Positions 45,289 through 53,857 of a stretch of DNA of 64,000 nt are shown piece after piece. This DNA comes from Novosphingobium percolationis. GTDB taxonomy: Bacteria > Pseudomonadota > Alphaproteobacteria > Sphingomonadales > Sphingomonadaceae. A program made the translations under genes and the position numbers. The DNA is taken from NCBI RefSeq assembly GCF_020179425.1, contig NZ_JAILYM010000005.1, positions 248,001 through 312,000 on the forward strand, written 5' to 3'. Below the pieces are notes generated by a model. That model was not told where the DNA came from. It did no database searches and saw only the letters and a list, made by a program, of their open reading frames with translations. Position 1 is the first letter of the stretch, and every line of letters starts with the position of its first letter.

Positions 45289-47763
45289 ATGCGGCACTCG
45301 GATCGTTTTCGACTCTCGTTTCTGACCACCACGGCCAGCGGCACCATCGCTGCTGCGGCCCTGGGCTTCGCGGCCCCGGCTTTCGCCGAAGATCAGCGCC
45401 CCGCCGATGCGGCGGCAGAAGCCTCGAACGTCGGCGTGGAAGACATCATCGTCACCGCCCGCCGCCGCAGCGAAAGCGTGCAGGACATTCCGGTCGCGGT
45501 GCAGGCGATCAGCGCGCAAACCGTGCAGGCGCGCGACCTGACGAGCCTTGAAAAGATCGCCGCCGCCACCCCGCAATTCACGGTCGCGCGCGCCTCGAAC
45601 GGCGCGGGCGCACAGCTCACCATGCGCGGTATCGGCTCGTCGGCCACCTCGATCGGCATCGAACAGTCGGTCGCGATCGTGGTCGACAACGTCTATTACG
45701 GCCAGGGCCGCGTCATCAACGAAGGCTTCTTCGACCTCGCCCGCGTAGAAATCCTCAAGGGTCCGCAGGCGCTGTTCTTCGGCAAGAATGCCACCGCGGG
45801 CGTGATCAGCCTGACCACCGCCGATCCCGGCAAGGAGCGCGAGATCATCGCGCGCGCCGGATACGAACTGAACGCGCAGCAGCTTTACGGCGAACTCGTC
45901 TATTCCACCCCGCTCAGCGATTCGCTGGGCCTGCGCCTTGCCGTGCGCGGCTCGAAGATGTTCGGCGGTTACTATCGCAACGCGGCGGGCGTGCAGTCCT
46001 ACCCCACGTTCGATGTCGCCACGCTGACCAGCAACCCGCACACGGCCGCGCCTTCCGCCAAGGACCAGCCGGCCGAGCGCGAGCTGATCGGGCGCATGAC
46101 ACTGAAGTACGATCCGGGCAACCGCCTGACCATGACGCTCAAGGCCTCGGGTTCGTACAACGAGACCGACGGCAACGGCTGGAACTATTCCGCCGTGCGC
46201 TGCCCCACGGGTGCCACCGCGCTCAACCCCGCCTACAAGTGCGAGGGCGGCTTCCGGCTTTACCAGAACAACATGCCGACCGACATCGCGCAGGCCACGC
46301 CCTATGCGCGCGACAACGGCGAGCTGTACAACCTCTACAAATCGTGGGCCGTCACCGGCACGGTCAACTACGACCTCGACAACGTGACGCTCAACTCGGT
46401 CACCAACTACAACTGGAACAACAACAAGTTCACCTGCGACTGCGACTTCCTCGGCGGCGGCGTTTGGGCGACCGAGAACGCCACCTACCACGCCTTCAGC
46501 CAGGAAATCCGCGCGCTGACCAAGTTCGATTCGCCGGTCAACGTGATGGTTGGCGGCCTCTACCAGAAGACCAAGCGCGAGTTCTTCCAGGCGGTGCTGT
46601 TCGCCAATATCGAAAACTCGGCTGCGCCCACCGGCATGCGCTATGTCGCCTATGCCAAGGATTCGCAGACCGATGGCGAGACCTGGTCAGCCTATGGTCA
46701 GGCGATCTGGAAGGTCCTGCCCGATGTCGAAGCGACCGCGGGCGTGCGCTACACCCACGAAACCAAGACGAGCTATTTCACCCAGCCTTACGTCAACCCG
46801 GCGCTGACCGGGATCTTCCGCCCGCAGAGCGCGGCGACGAACGGCACGCTCTATGGGGACCAGAAGTTCGACGACTGGTCGCCGGACGTTACCATCAGCT
46901 GGAAGCCGACAACCGGCGTAATGCTCTATGGCGCGTACAAGACCGCGTACAAGTCGGGCGGCTTCTCCAACAGCGCGATCAACTCCTCGCTGGTGACCAA
47001 CAACCCGTCGGGCGACCTTGCGTTCAATCCCGAACGCGGGCGTGGCTTCGAAGCGGGGATCAAGACCACGCTGTTCGACCGCCAGCTGCGCGCCAACCTG
47101 ACGCTGTACAACTTCAAGTACACCGACCTGCAGATCGATTACTTCAACGCGCAGGTCTTTTCCTATGTGACCTACAACGCCGGCGCTGCGCGGTCGAAGG
47201 GTGTGGAGCTTGAGCTGGAATATGCGCCGAGCCAGGCGCCCGGTCTCTCGCTCCATGGCACGCTCAACTACAACAAGGCGCGCTATGAAAACTTCATCGC
47301 GCCGTGCTGGTCGGGCCAGAGCATCGCCGCAGGCTGTTCGCTTACCACCACCGATGGCCAGCCGCGTCAGGACCTGAGCGGCAAGCCCACCGCCGCCGCG
47401 CCGGAGTGGACCGCCACGGCGGGCATTTCCTACGAAACCGAGGTTGGCAGCGGGCTGAAGATCGGCGGTAACGTCGATACCCGCACGACCAGCTCCTACC
47501 TCGGCTCCAGCTTCGGCGATCCCTATACCCGGCAGAAGGCCTATGCCGTGCTCGATGCCGGGTTCCACATCGGCGCGGCGGACGATCGCTGGCAACTGGC
47601 CGTGCTGGGCAAGAACCTGACGAACAAGTTCTACTTCATCGGTGGCGGCACCGCGCCGCTGACCGGGGCAGGCACCGGCACCGATCACGCCAAGCTGGGC
47701 GATATCATCGGCTACGGCTCGATGCCGCGCACGGTCAGGGTGCAGGCGACCTTCCGATACTGA
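45289..47763 (+). CDS. TonB-dependent outer-membrane receptor
   Basis: This is an 824-residue siderophore/substrate receptor. It has a signal peptide with AxA cleavage near residue 34, a TonB box-like VEDIIVTARRR near residue 50, a plug domain (VQDIPVAVQAISAQ, IGSSATSIGIEQSVAIVVDNVYYGQG) and a long barrel ending in VRVQATFRY with a C-terminal aromatic residue. Sphingomonads use such receptors for aromatic and polycyclic substrates as well as iron. Its place in the cluster suggests uptake of the degraded substrate. AGGAGGGGAGG precedes the ATG at 45289. The frame is open to 45109 but lacks a signal peptide there. Confidence 0.93.
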   Translation: MRHSDRFRLSFLTTTASGTIAAAALGFAAPAFAEDQRPADAAAEASNVGVEDIIVTARRRSESVQDIPVAVQAISAQTVQARDLTSLEKIAAATPQFTVARASNGAGAQLTMRGIGSSATSIGIEQSVAIVVDNVYYGQGRVINEGFFDLARVEILKGPQALFFGKNATAGVISLTTADPGKEREIIARAGYELNAQQLYGELVYSTPLSDSLGLRLAVRGSKMFGGYYRNAAGVQSYPTFDVATLTSNPHTAAPSAKDQPAERELIGRMTLKYDPGNRLTMTLKASGSYNETDGNGWNYSAVRCPTGATALNPAYKCEGGFRLYQNNMPTDIAQATPYARDNGELYNLYKSWAVTGTVNYDLDNVTLNSVTNYNWNNNKFTCDCDFLGGGVWATENATYHAFSQEIRALTKFDSPVNVMVGGLYQKTKREFFQAVLFANIENSAAPTGMRYVAYAKDSQTDGETWSAYGQAIWKVLPDVEATAGVRYTHETKTSYFTQPYVNPALTGIFRPQSAATNGTLYGDQKFDDWSPDVTISWKPTTGVMLYGAYKTAYKSGGFSNSAINSSLVTNNPSGDLAFNPERGRGFEAGIKTTLFDRQLRANLTLYNFKYTDLQIDYFNAQVFSYVTYNAGAARSKGVELELEYAPSQAPGLSLHGTLNYNKARYENFIAPCWSGQSIAAGCSLTTTDGQPRQDLSGKPTAAAPEWTATAGISYETEVGSGLKIGGNVDTRTTSSYLGSSFGDPYTRQKAYAVLDAGFHIGAADDRWQLAVLGKNLTNKFYFIGGGTAPLTGAGTGTDHAKLGDIIGYGSMPRTVRVQATFRY

Positions 47764-47807
47764 CGCAAACCGGGGAGGGGCAGACACGAGCGAAGGACCA
47801 GACGGCG

Positions 47808-49181
47808 ATGAACCTCGAAACCAGCCTGCCTCTTCCCGGATCAGCTCGCTGCCCCGGACCCAGCACGCGCGACATCATCCTGGCCGATGGGCAGGAGGTG
47901 CCGCCCGCGCTGGTGGCCGAGGCCTATACCTTCGCGGGCGATGCCGACATTCCCTACGATCGCTACACCTCGCCGCAGTTCATGGCGCGCGAGTTCGAAC
48001 GGATGTGGGCGCGCACCTGGCAATGGGCGTGCCGCGAGGAGCACATTCCCGACGCGGGCGACTATATCACCTACGACATCGGCCCCTTCTCGATCCTCAT
48101 CGTGCGCGGCGATGACCGCGCGATCCGCGCCTATCGCAACGCCTGCCTCCATCGCGGCACGCAGCTCAAGCGGTCGGACACCAGCGGCCATGCCAGCGAA
48201 TTGCGCTGCCCGTTCCACGGCTGGAGCTGGACACTGCACGGCCAGCTTTCGAACCTCCCGTGCCGCTGGGACTTCCCACACGTTTCCGACGACGAATTCC
48301 GCCTGCCACAGGTGAAAGTGGAGACCTGGGGCGGCTTCGTCTTCGTCAATCTCGATCCGCAAGCGCGTCCGCTCGCCGACCAGCTGGGGCCGCTGGCGGA
48401 GCATTTCACCGGGCGCTGGGATCTGGCCGACCGGCGCATCGCGCTGCACCTGCAAAAGGAACTGCCGACCAACTGGAAGGCGGCGCAGGAAGCGTTCCTC
48501 GAAGCCTACCACGTCTATGAAACCCACGCGCAGGGGCTGGCCACCGCGGGCGACGCCAATGCGCAGTACGACCTGTTCAGCGACCATGTGACGCGCTTCG
48601 TCCACACCATCGGCACGCCCAGCCCGCATTACACGCAAGTCCAGACCCAGCAGGAAATCTACGACAAGATGCGCGTCGAACCCGGTGTGCCCTTGCCGGA
48701 AGGCCGCACCGCGCGCTCGTTCGCGGCGGAAAAGCTGCGCGCGCGGATTTCCGCCCAGACCGGCGTGCCGCTCGATGCCTATTCCGACAGCGAGATGCTC
48801 GATTCGATCGAGTACCACCTGTTTCCCAACATGTGCCTGTTCCCCGGCGTGTCGTTGCCGATGATCTATCGCTTTCGCCCGATCGGCAGCGATCCTTCGC
48901 GCTGCCTGTTCGACCTCGTGTTCCTCAGGCTGGTGCCACAGGGCACCCCGCTCGATCATCCGCCCGAGCCGGTCCGCCTTGGCGTGGACCAGTCCTATAC
49001 GCAAGCGCCGGGCATGGATCCGGGGCTTGGCGCGGTCTACGATCAGGACACCGACAACCTCGCCATGCAGTACCGCGGCTTTCAGGGCTCGGCCAAGCGC
49101 GGGCAGACGCTCGGCCACTATCAGGAAGCGCGCATCCGCCAGTTCCACCAGACGCTCGACCACTATCTGGCGCAGGATTGA
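47808..49181 (+). CDS. Rieske non-haem iron oxygenase alpha subunit (3)
   Basis: This is a 457-residue Rieske oxygenase. Cluster ligands: Cys113-x-His115, Cys134-x2-His137 (CLHRG, CPFHGW). The iron motif QEAFLEAYHVYETH has His235 and His240, with Glu232 in the bridging position. The Rieske-to-iron architecture matches larger vanillate/carnitine-type alpha subunits. It starts the second run of plus-strand genes (Rieske 3, three SnoaL-like, Rieske 4, MFS, ABM, SnoaL) and follows the receptor by 44 bases. The first SnoaL-like gene begins 4 bases after its stop, which suggests it acts with that protein. Confidence 0.92.
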   Translation: MNLETSLPLPGSARCPGPSTRDIILADGQEVPPALVAEAYTFAGDADIPYDRYTSPQFMAREFERMWARTWQWACREEHIPDAGDYITYDIGPFSILIVRGDDRAIRAYRNACLHRGTQLKRSDTSGHASELRCPFHGWSWTLHGQLSNLPCRWDFPHVSDDEFRLPQVKVETWGGFVFVNLDPQARPLADQLGPLAEHFTGRWDLADRRIALHLQKELPTNWKAAQEAFLEAYHVYETHAQGLATAGDANAQYDLFSDHVTRFVHTIGTPSPHYTQVQTQQEIYDKMRVEPGVPLPEGRTARSFAAEKLRARISAQTGVPLDAYSDSEMLDSIEYHLFPNMCLFPGVSLPMIYRFRPIGSDPSRCLFDLVFLRLVPQGTPLDHPPEPVRLGVDQSYTQAPGMDPGLGAVYDQDTDNLAMQYRGFQGSAKRGQTLGHYQEARIRQFHQTLDHYLAQD

Positions 49182-49185
49182 CGCG

Positions 49186-49704
49186 ATGGACCCGCTCGAC
49201 CGTCTCGTTTCGTGGCAGGCCATCTATGACCTGAGCTGCGACTACATGCGCGCGCAGGACCGGCTCGATCCGGTGCTGCACCGCTCGGTGTTCCATGACG
49301 ACGCCACCACCGATTACGGCGCGGGCTGGCAGGGCGATGCGGCGGGCTTCGTCGCCTTCGCGCAAGGCGTGCTCGCGCCGCACAAGGCCAACCATCACAT
49401 GATCGGGCAGGTGCGGATCGACTTCGAAAGTGAGACCCTCGCCTTCGGCGAAGTCTACTATCAGGCGCACCACCGCATCGTGGGCGAGGACGGCGCGGAG
49501 TACGACCTGTTCGTCGCCGGGCGCTATGTCGATCGCTACGAACGCCGCGCGGGCGTGTGGAAGATCGCCCACCGTACCGAACTCGCCGACTGGATGCGCA
49601 ACGAACCGGCCGCCGATGTCGAAGGCGGAGCCACGATGCTGCCGTGGGGGGCGCGCAGTCCGCACGACCTGTCCTGCCGCCGCGAGGAGATGCGCGTCCG
49701 ATGA
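49186..49704 (+). CDS. SnoaL/NTF2-fold protein, LinA/scytalone dehydratase-like (1)
   Basis: This is a 172-residue protein of the NTF2-like SnoaL_4 family. It keeps the catalytic dyad Asp25 (AQDRLD) and His70/His71 (NHHMIG) that LinA (Asp25, His73) and BaiE-type dehydratases use, and the start MDPLDRLVSWQAIYDL is LinA-like. It may therefore be a dehydratase or lyase. The same fold is used by ring-hydroxylating oxygenase beta subunits, so a partner role for Rieske 3 is the alternative. It begins 4 bases after Rieske 3, and its stop overlaps the next ATG (ATGA). Confidence 0.82.
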   Translation: MDPLDRLVSWQAIYDLSCDYMRAQDRLDPVLHRSVFHDDATTDYGAGWQGDAAGFVAFAQGVLAPHKANHHMIGQVRIDFESETLAFGEVYYQAHHRIVGEDGAEYDLFVAGRYVDRYERRAGVWKIAHRTELADWMRNEPAADVEGGATMLPWGARSPHDLSCRREEMRVR

Positions 49705-50210
49705 GCAAGGTCCACCCCGAACAGGTCGCCGATCGCCTCGCGATCATGGATCTTCTCAATCGCTATGCGCGTGGCATCGACCGCTGCGATCCCGACGTGC
49801 TGCGCGCGGTCTGGTGGCCCGGTGCCAAGGCCGACTACGGCAGTGGCGAGGTCGATGCGCTCGCATGGTCGGACGGCGTGATCCCCGCGCTGTCCTCGAT
49901 GCGCCGCACCCAGCACTTTCTCGGCAACATGCTGATCGACATCGGCAACGGCGTCGCCACGGCGGAAACCTACTGCCGTGCCTGGCACGAGGTCGATGGT
50001 CCCGATGGGCCGCAGGAGATGGAAGTGGGCGGACGCTACCTCGACCGGCTCCAGCGCCGCGGCGACGAATGGCGGCTGCTGCACCGCCGCTACGTGCTCG
50101 ACTGGAGCCGCAACGGCCCCTCCACCGCACGCTGGGACGGCCCGCTCTACGACGGTTTGACCCGCCACGGAAAGCGCACCCCGCACGATCCCCTCTATAC
50201 CGGAGAATGA
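49701..50210 (+). CDS. SnoaL/NTF2-fold protein (2)
   Basis: This is a 169-residue SnoaL_4 protein, a divergent copy of its neighbours. Asp27 (RGIDRCD) and His72 (RRTQHFLGN) form the same dyad positions, and the C-terminal half has GGRYLDRLQRRGDEWRLLHRRYVLDW. The shared layout shows that the three tandem genes come from duplication and divergence. Substrates probably differ because residues between the dyad and the C-terminal lid vary. It is in an operon with 4-base overlap upstream and 4 bases to the next gene. Confidence 0.82.
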   Translation: MSKVHPEQVADRLAIMDLLNRYARGIDRCDPDVLRAVWWPGAKADYGSGEVDALAWSDGVIPALSSMRRTQHFLGNMLIDIGNGVATAETYCRAWHEVDGPDGPQEMEVGGRYLDRLQRRGDEWRLLHRRYVLDWSRNGPSTARWDGPLYDGLTRHGKRTPHDPLYTGE

Positions 50211-50214
50211 CGCG

Positions 50215-50739
50215 ATGAGCACCGAAGCTCGTATCGCCCGCCTGCTGGACAAACAGGATTGCGTCGAACTCGTCCACAAGCTGGCCCGCGCTATCGACCG
50301 TTGCGATGCCGATCTGGTCCGCAGCGTGTTCCACCCCGACGCCACCGACGATCACGGCATGTACAAGGGCAGCGCCGCCGACTTCGTGCCGTGGGTGATG
50401 GAGGTGCTGGCCGGCATGCGCCGCACGCAGCACGTGATCGGCAACGTGCTGGTCGAGGTCGATGGCGACAGGGCGCACGGCGAGGCCTACTTCATCGCGC
50501 ACCACTGCCTGCCGGGCGCGGACGGCGCGGGCGACACCTTCATGGTCGCCGCCGGGCGCTATCTCGACAGGTTCGAACGGCGCGACGGGGAATGGCGCAT
50601 CGCCCATCGCGGCGCGGTCTACGACTGGAGCACCACTGCGCCGTCCACCGACATGTGGGACCGCGCCGCCATGCCCACCCATGCCTTCGGCGAACGGGGA
50701 ACCGCCGATCCATCCTATCGCCACTTCGCGGGGGCCTGA
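50215..50739 (+). CDS. SnoaL/NTF2-fold protein (3)
   Basis: This is a 174-residue SnoaL_4 protein, most like copy (2): ARAIDRCDADL with Asp28, and MRRTQHVIGNV with His73. The C-terminal part GGRYLD-type strand (AGRYLDRFERRDGEWRIAHRGAVYDW) is shared with (1) and (2). The dyad is intact, so it is predicted to be an active dehydratase, isomerase or lyase. It lies 25 bases before Rieske 4, with AACCGAGGAGA before that gene. Confidence 0.82.
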   Translation: MSTEARIARLLDKQDCVELVHKLARAIDRCDADLVRSVFHPDATDDHGMYKGSAADFVPWVMEVLAGMRRTQHVIGNVLVEVDGDRAHGEAYFIAHHCLPGADGAGDTFMVAAGRYLDRFERRDGEWRIAHRGAVYDWSTTAPSTDMWDRAAMPTHAFGERGTADPSYRHFAGA

Positions 50740-50764
50740 GACAAGAGAACCGAGGAGAGATGCC

Positions 50765-52108
50765 ATGACCGCTTCCACCGATCTTCCGCGCGCGCGCGCC
50801 AAGTCGCTCGCCGACATCTCCAAGCTGGCCGACCCGCCGCTCGGCAACGCCCCGATCACACCGGAACGCTATTTCTCGAAGGAATGGGCGGACCGCGAAT
50901 GGGACAAGGTGTGGACCCGCACCTGGCAGATCGCGGGCACGCAGGCGCAGATCCCCAATTCGGGCGACTGGCTGACCGCCGACTTCGGCCCCGAAACCAT
51001 CGTCTGCGTGCGCGGTGACGATGGGCAGGTGCGCGCGTTCTACAACGTCTGCCAGCATCGCGGGATGCCCGTGGTTTCGGGCGAGCAGGGCAATTCCAAG
51101 CGGCTCGTCTGCCCCTACCACGGTTGGGCCTACGACCTGGCGGGCAAGCTCAAGGTCGTGCCCGACGAATCCGACTTCGTGCAGGGCTCGCCCTGTGGCA
51201 AGCTCAACATGGTGGCCGTGCAGTGCGAGCTGTGGGCCGGCTTCGTGTGGATCAACGTGGATCTGGACGCGGCGCCCTTGCGCGATTTCATGGGGCCGAT
51301 CGCCGACCAGATCGACACCTACCCGATGGATCGCATGGTCCGCACGCACTGGGTGACGATCGAAGGCAACTTCAACTGGAAGCTGGTGCAGGACAACTTC
51401 AACGAAAGCTACCACGTCCCCTTCGTCCATCCGCAGACCAAGTTCGTGATGGAGTATGCCTACAACCAGTGCCAGTTCGACCTTTACCCAGAAGGCCACG
51501 CGCGGATGCTGATGCCGGGCGCCGCGCCGACCAAGCAGTTGCGCGGGGGCGAGAACGAGACGCTGGAAATGATGGCCAACGAACTGGCGTTCTGGGGCCT
51601 CGATCCCGATCAGTTCCGTGGCGGCAAGACCGGCGAGATCCGCAAGGCGCTGCAGAAGGCCAAGCGCGAGAAGGGCGCGGAGAAGGGCTTCGATTTCTCC
51701 ACCTACCACGACGACCAGCTGACCGATCACTGGCACTACACGATCTTCCCGAACCTCTCGTTCAGCCTCAAGCCCGATGGCAACATCTGGCTGCGGGCCC
51801 GTCCGCACGAGAGCGACCCGGAAAAGTGCTACTTCGACATGTGGTACATGACGTTGTTCCCGGCGGGGACCGAGCGCTACTATTCGCAGTCGATGTCCGA
51901 ATGGGTCGATGTCTCGGTGCCGGGGCCGCACATCCAGGGCAAGGTTCACGAGGTTTCCGCAGGACCGGGCATCGACCAGGATGTCTCTGTGTGGGAGCAC
52001 CAGCAGCGGGGCCTTCATTCGCGCGGCTACAAGCGCGATTACCTCGCGTTTCAGGAGCGCCGCGTGCGCTACTTCCACCAGAACCTCGAAAAGTGGATGG
52101 CCGACTGA
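50765..52108 (+). CDS. Rieske non-haem iron oxygenase alpha subunit (4)
   Basis: This is a 447-residue Rieske oxygenase. Cluster ligands: Cys96, His98, Cys116, His119 (CQHRG, CPYHGW). Iron motif QDNFNESYHVPFVHP has His217 and His222 with Glu214 in the bridging position. The style (NFNESYHVPFVH, LFPAGTERYYSQSM) resembles oxygenases annotated for polycyclic or steroid-like substrates, but this is a weak guide. The MFS exporter gene begins 2 bases after its stop. Together with Rieske 1-3 this gives four alpha subunits with no visible electron-transfer partner in the cluster. Confidence 0.92.
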   Translation: MTASTDLPRARAKSLADISKLADPPLGNAPITPERYFSKEWADREWDKVWTRTWQIAGTQAQIPNSGDWLTADFGPETIVCVRGDDGQVRAFYNVCQHRGMPVVSGEQGNSKRLVCPYHGWAYDLAGKLKVVPDESDFVQGSPCGKLNMVAVQCELWAGFVWINVDLDAAPLRDFMGPIADQIDTYPMDRMVRTHWVTIEGNFNWKLVQDNFNESYHVPFVHPQTKFVMEYAYNQCQFDLYPEGHARMLMPGAAPTKQLRGGENETLEMMANELAFWGLDPDQFRGGKTGEIRKALQKAKREKGAEKGFDFSTYHDDQLTDHWHYTIFPNLSFSLKPDGNIWLRARPHESDPEKCYFDMWYMTLFPAGTERYYSQSMSEWVDVSVPGPHIQGKVHEVSAGPGIDQDVSVWEHQQRGLHSRGYKRDYLAFQERRVRYFHQNLEKWMAD

Positions 52109-52110
52109 CC

Positions 52111-53487
52111 ATGGTGATGACGGCCCGCGCCGACCAGCGGCGCATCGTGGCGCTGATGGCGCTGGTCAAGCTGGTGACGACGGCGGACTTCGCGATCGTG
52201 AGCATCGCGATTCCGTCGATCGGACGCAGCTTCGGCGCAGGCCCGGCCATGCTGTCGTGGATCGTCACCGCCAACACGCTGGTGCTGGCGGGCACGCTGA
52301 TCCTTGGCGGCAAGCTGGTCGATCGCATCGGCCAGCGCCGTGCGTTGGTGGCGGGCATCCTGCTGTTCGCGGCGGGGTCCGCGGCGGCAGGCGCCGCGCC
52401 ATCGCTGGCGCTGGTCCTGGCCGCACGCGTGGCGCAGGCCTTTGCCGTCGCGCTGCTCTCGCCCGCCGCGTTCTCGCTGATTACCGTGCTGCTGCCCGAA
52501 GGCGCACCGCGCCACCGCGCCATGGGGGTGTTCGGGGTGACGCAGGGGTTCTCGCTGATCCTCGGCCTGCTCGCAGGCGGGGCGCTGGTCACCGCGTTCG
52601 GCTGGCGTGCGGCGTTTTTCGTCAACCTGCCGCTGCTGGCCCTGGCGCTGGCGATGACCTTGCGCTGGATTCCGCAAGGCCTGGCCCCTGCTGCGGCCGA
52701 GGCGCTCGATCACATGGGCGCGGCGCTGCTGACCACGGCGCTGGTGCTGTTCGTCGGCGCGGTCGTGCTGTTCGGAAAAGGCGTGGCGGTCGGACTCACG
52801 CTCTCCATGGTCGCGGGCGCGGTGGCTGCCGCTGTCGCCTTCGCACTGGTCGAACGGCGCGTGCCAGCCCCGCTGGTGCCGCCTGTGCTGTTCGCCAGCC
52901 CGCTCTATGCGCTGTCGGTCTGGTTGCTGCTGCTCGTGCTGGCGGGCGTGGGCGGGCTGATGTTGCTGACCCAGCTCTATCTCCAGCGCGTGGCGGGGTT
53001 CTCGGCGGCCCAGGCCGGGCTGGGCGCGATGCCCTATGCCGTCGCGGTGATCGCGGCGGGACAGGCAGCCCCGGCGCTGCTTGCCCGTTTCCGCCCCATT
53101 GCGATCGCGCGCGGGGCAGCCTTGTTCAACCTTGCGGGCCTCGTCTGGCTCGCGCTGTCGATCGGCCAGCCTTACGCGCTGGGCATCGCGCCCGGCATGG
53201 CCGTGGCCGCCACGGGCAGCGTTACCTGCTTCATCGCGCTGATGCACGGCGCGCTCGCCACTTTGCCGCCCGAGCGGCAGGGGCTGGGCAGCGCGGTGCT
53301 GTTCACCGCGCAACAGGTCGGCACCGGCCTTGGCGCGACGCTGGTGATGATGCTGCTCGAAAGCGCCGGGCCTGCGCCCGATGCCGCCGCGTTCCGCGCG
53401 CCGTTCCTGCTGCTGGCGGGCGGCATGGCGCTGGCCCTGCTGACCCTGCTCGCTTTCGCGCGGTCCCCGCGCCTGTCCCCCGCCTGA
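52111..53487 (+). CDS. MFS transporter, DHA-type drug/metabolite exporter
   Basis: This is a 458-residue membrane protein with 12 or more hydrophobic helices. The N-terminal motif GGKLVDRIGQRRAL (between helices 2 and 3) and the helix-5 motif LILGLLAGGALVTAFGWRAAFFVNLP are typical of the DHA2/EmrB-type drug exporters. It likely removes a toxic substrate or product of the pathway, or imports one. It starts 2 bases after Rieske 4 and is part of the same operon. Confidence 0.9.
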   Translation: MVMTARADQRRIVALMALVKLVTTADFAIVSIAIPSIGRSFGAGPAMLSWIVTANTLVLAGTLILGGKLVDRIGQRRALVAGILLFAAGSAAAGAAPSLALVLAARVAQAFAVALLSPAAFSLITVLLPEGAPRHRAMGVFGVTQGFSLILGLLAGGALVTAFGWRAAFFVNLPLLALALAMTLRWIPQGLAPAAAEALDHMGAALLTTALVLFVGAVVLFGKGVAVGLTLSMVAGAVAAAVAFALVERRVPAPLVPPVLFASPLYALSVWLLLLVLAGVGGLMLLTQLYLQRVAGFSAAQAGLGAMPYAVAVIAAGQAAPALLARFRPIAIARGAALFNLAGLVWLALSIGQPYALGIAPGMAVAATGSVTCFIALMHGALATLPPERQGLGSAVLFTAQQVGTGLGATLVMMLLESAGPAPDAAAFRAPFLLLAGGMALALLTLLAFARSPRLSPA

Positions 53488-53506
53488 CCCGAAAGGCCCT
53501 TTGCCG

Positions 53507-53857
53507 ATGCCTATCCTGATTGCCGGAACCATCGACTTCGATCCCGCCCGCGCCGAAGCCGCGATCCGCGAAGGCGAGCCCTATATCGAGGCCTCGCGTC
53601 GCGAGAAGGGCTGCGTCGCCTATAACTGGGCGCTCGATCCGCTCGTGCCGGGGCGCGTCCACGTCTACGAGGAATGGGACGACGAAGCCGCGCTTGCCGG
53701 GCATTTCCGCGACGAAAGCTATCTCTCGATGCGCAATCACCTCGGCCAGTACGGCCTGATCGGATCGAGCGTGCGCAAGTATCGCTGCGATGCCGTCGCC
53801 AGCGTCTATGACAGCCAGGGCGTGCCCCGTCTCGATTTCCAGGGCGAGGGCGAATGA
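53507..53857 (+). CDS. Antibiotic biosynthesis monooxygenase (ABM) family protein
   Basis: This is a 116-residue dimeric ferredoxin-like-fold protein (PILIAGTIDFDPARAEAA, EASRREKGCVAYNWALDP, VHVYEEWDDEAALAGHF). The family includes quinol monooxygenases such as YgiN that oxidise polycyclic phenols with O2 and no cofactor. The ATG at 53507 is preferred to the TTG at 53501 because it starts the usual MPILIAG strand. Its stop overlaps the next gene (ATGA). Confidence 0.85.
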   Translation: MPILIAGTIDFDPARAEAAIREGEPYIEASRREKGCVAYNWALDPLVPGRVHVYEEWDDEAALAGHFRDESYLSMRNHLGQYGLIGSSVRKYRCDAVASVYDSQGVPRLDFQGEGE

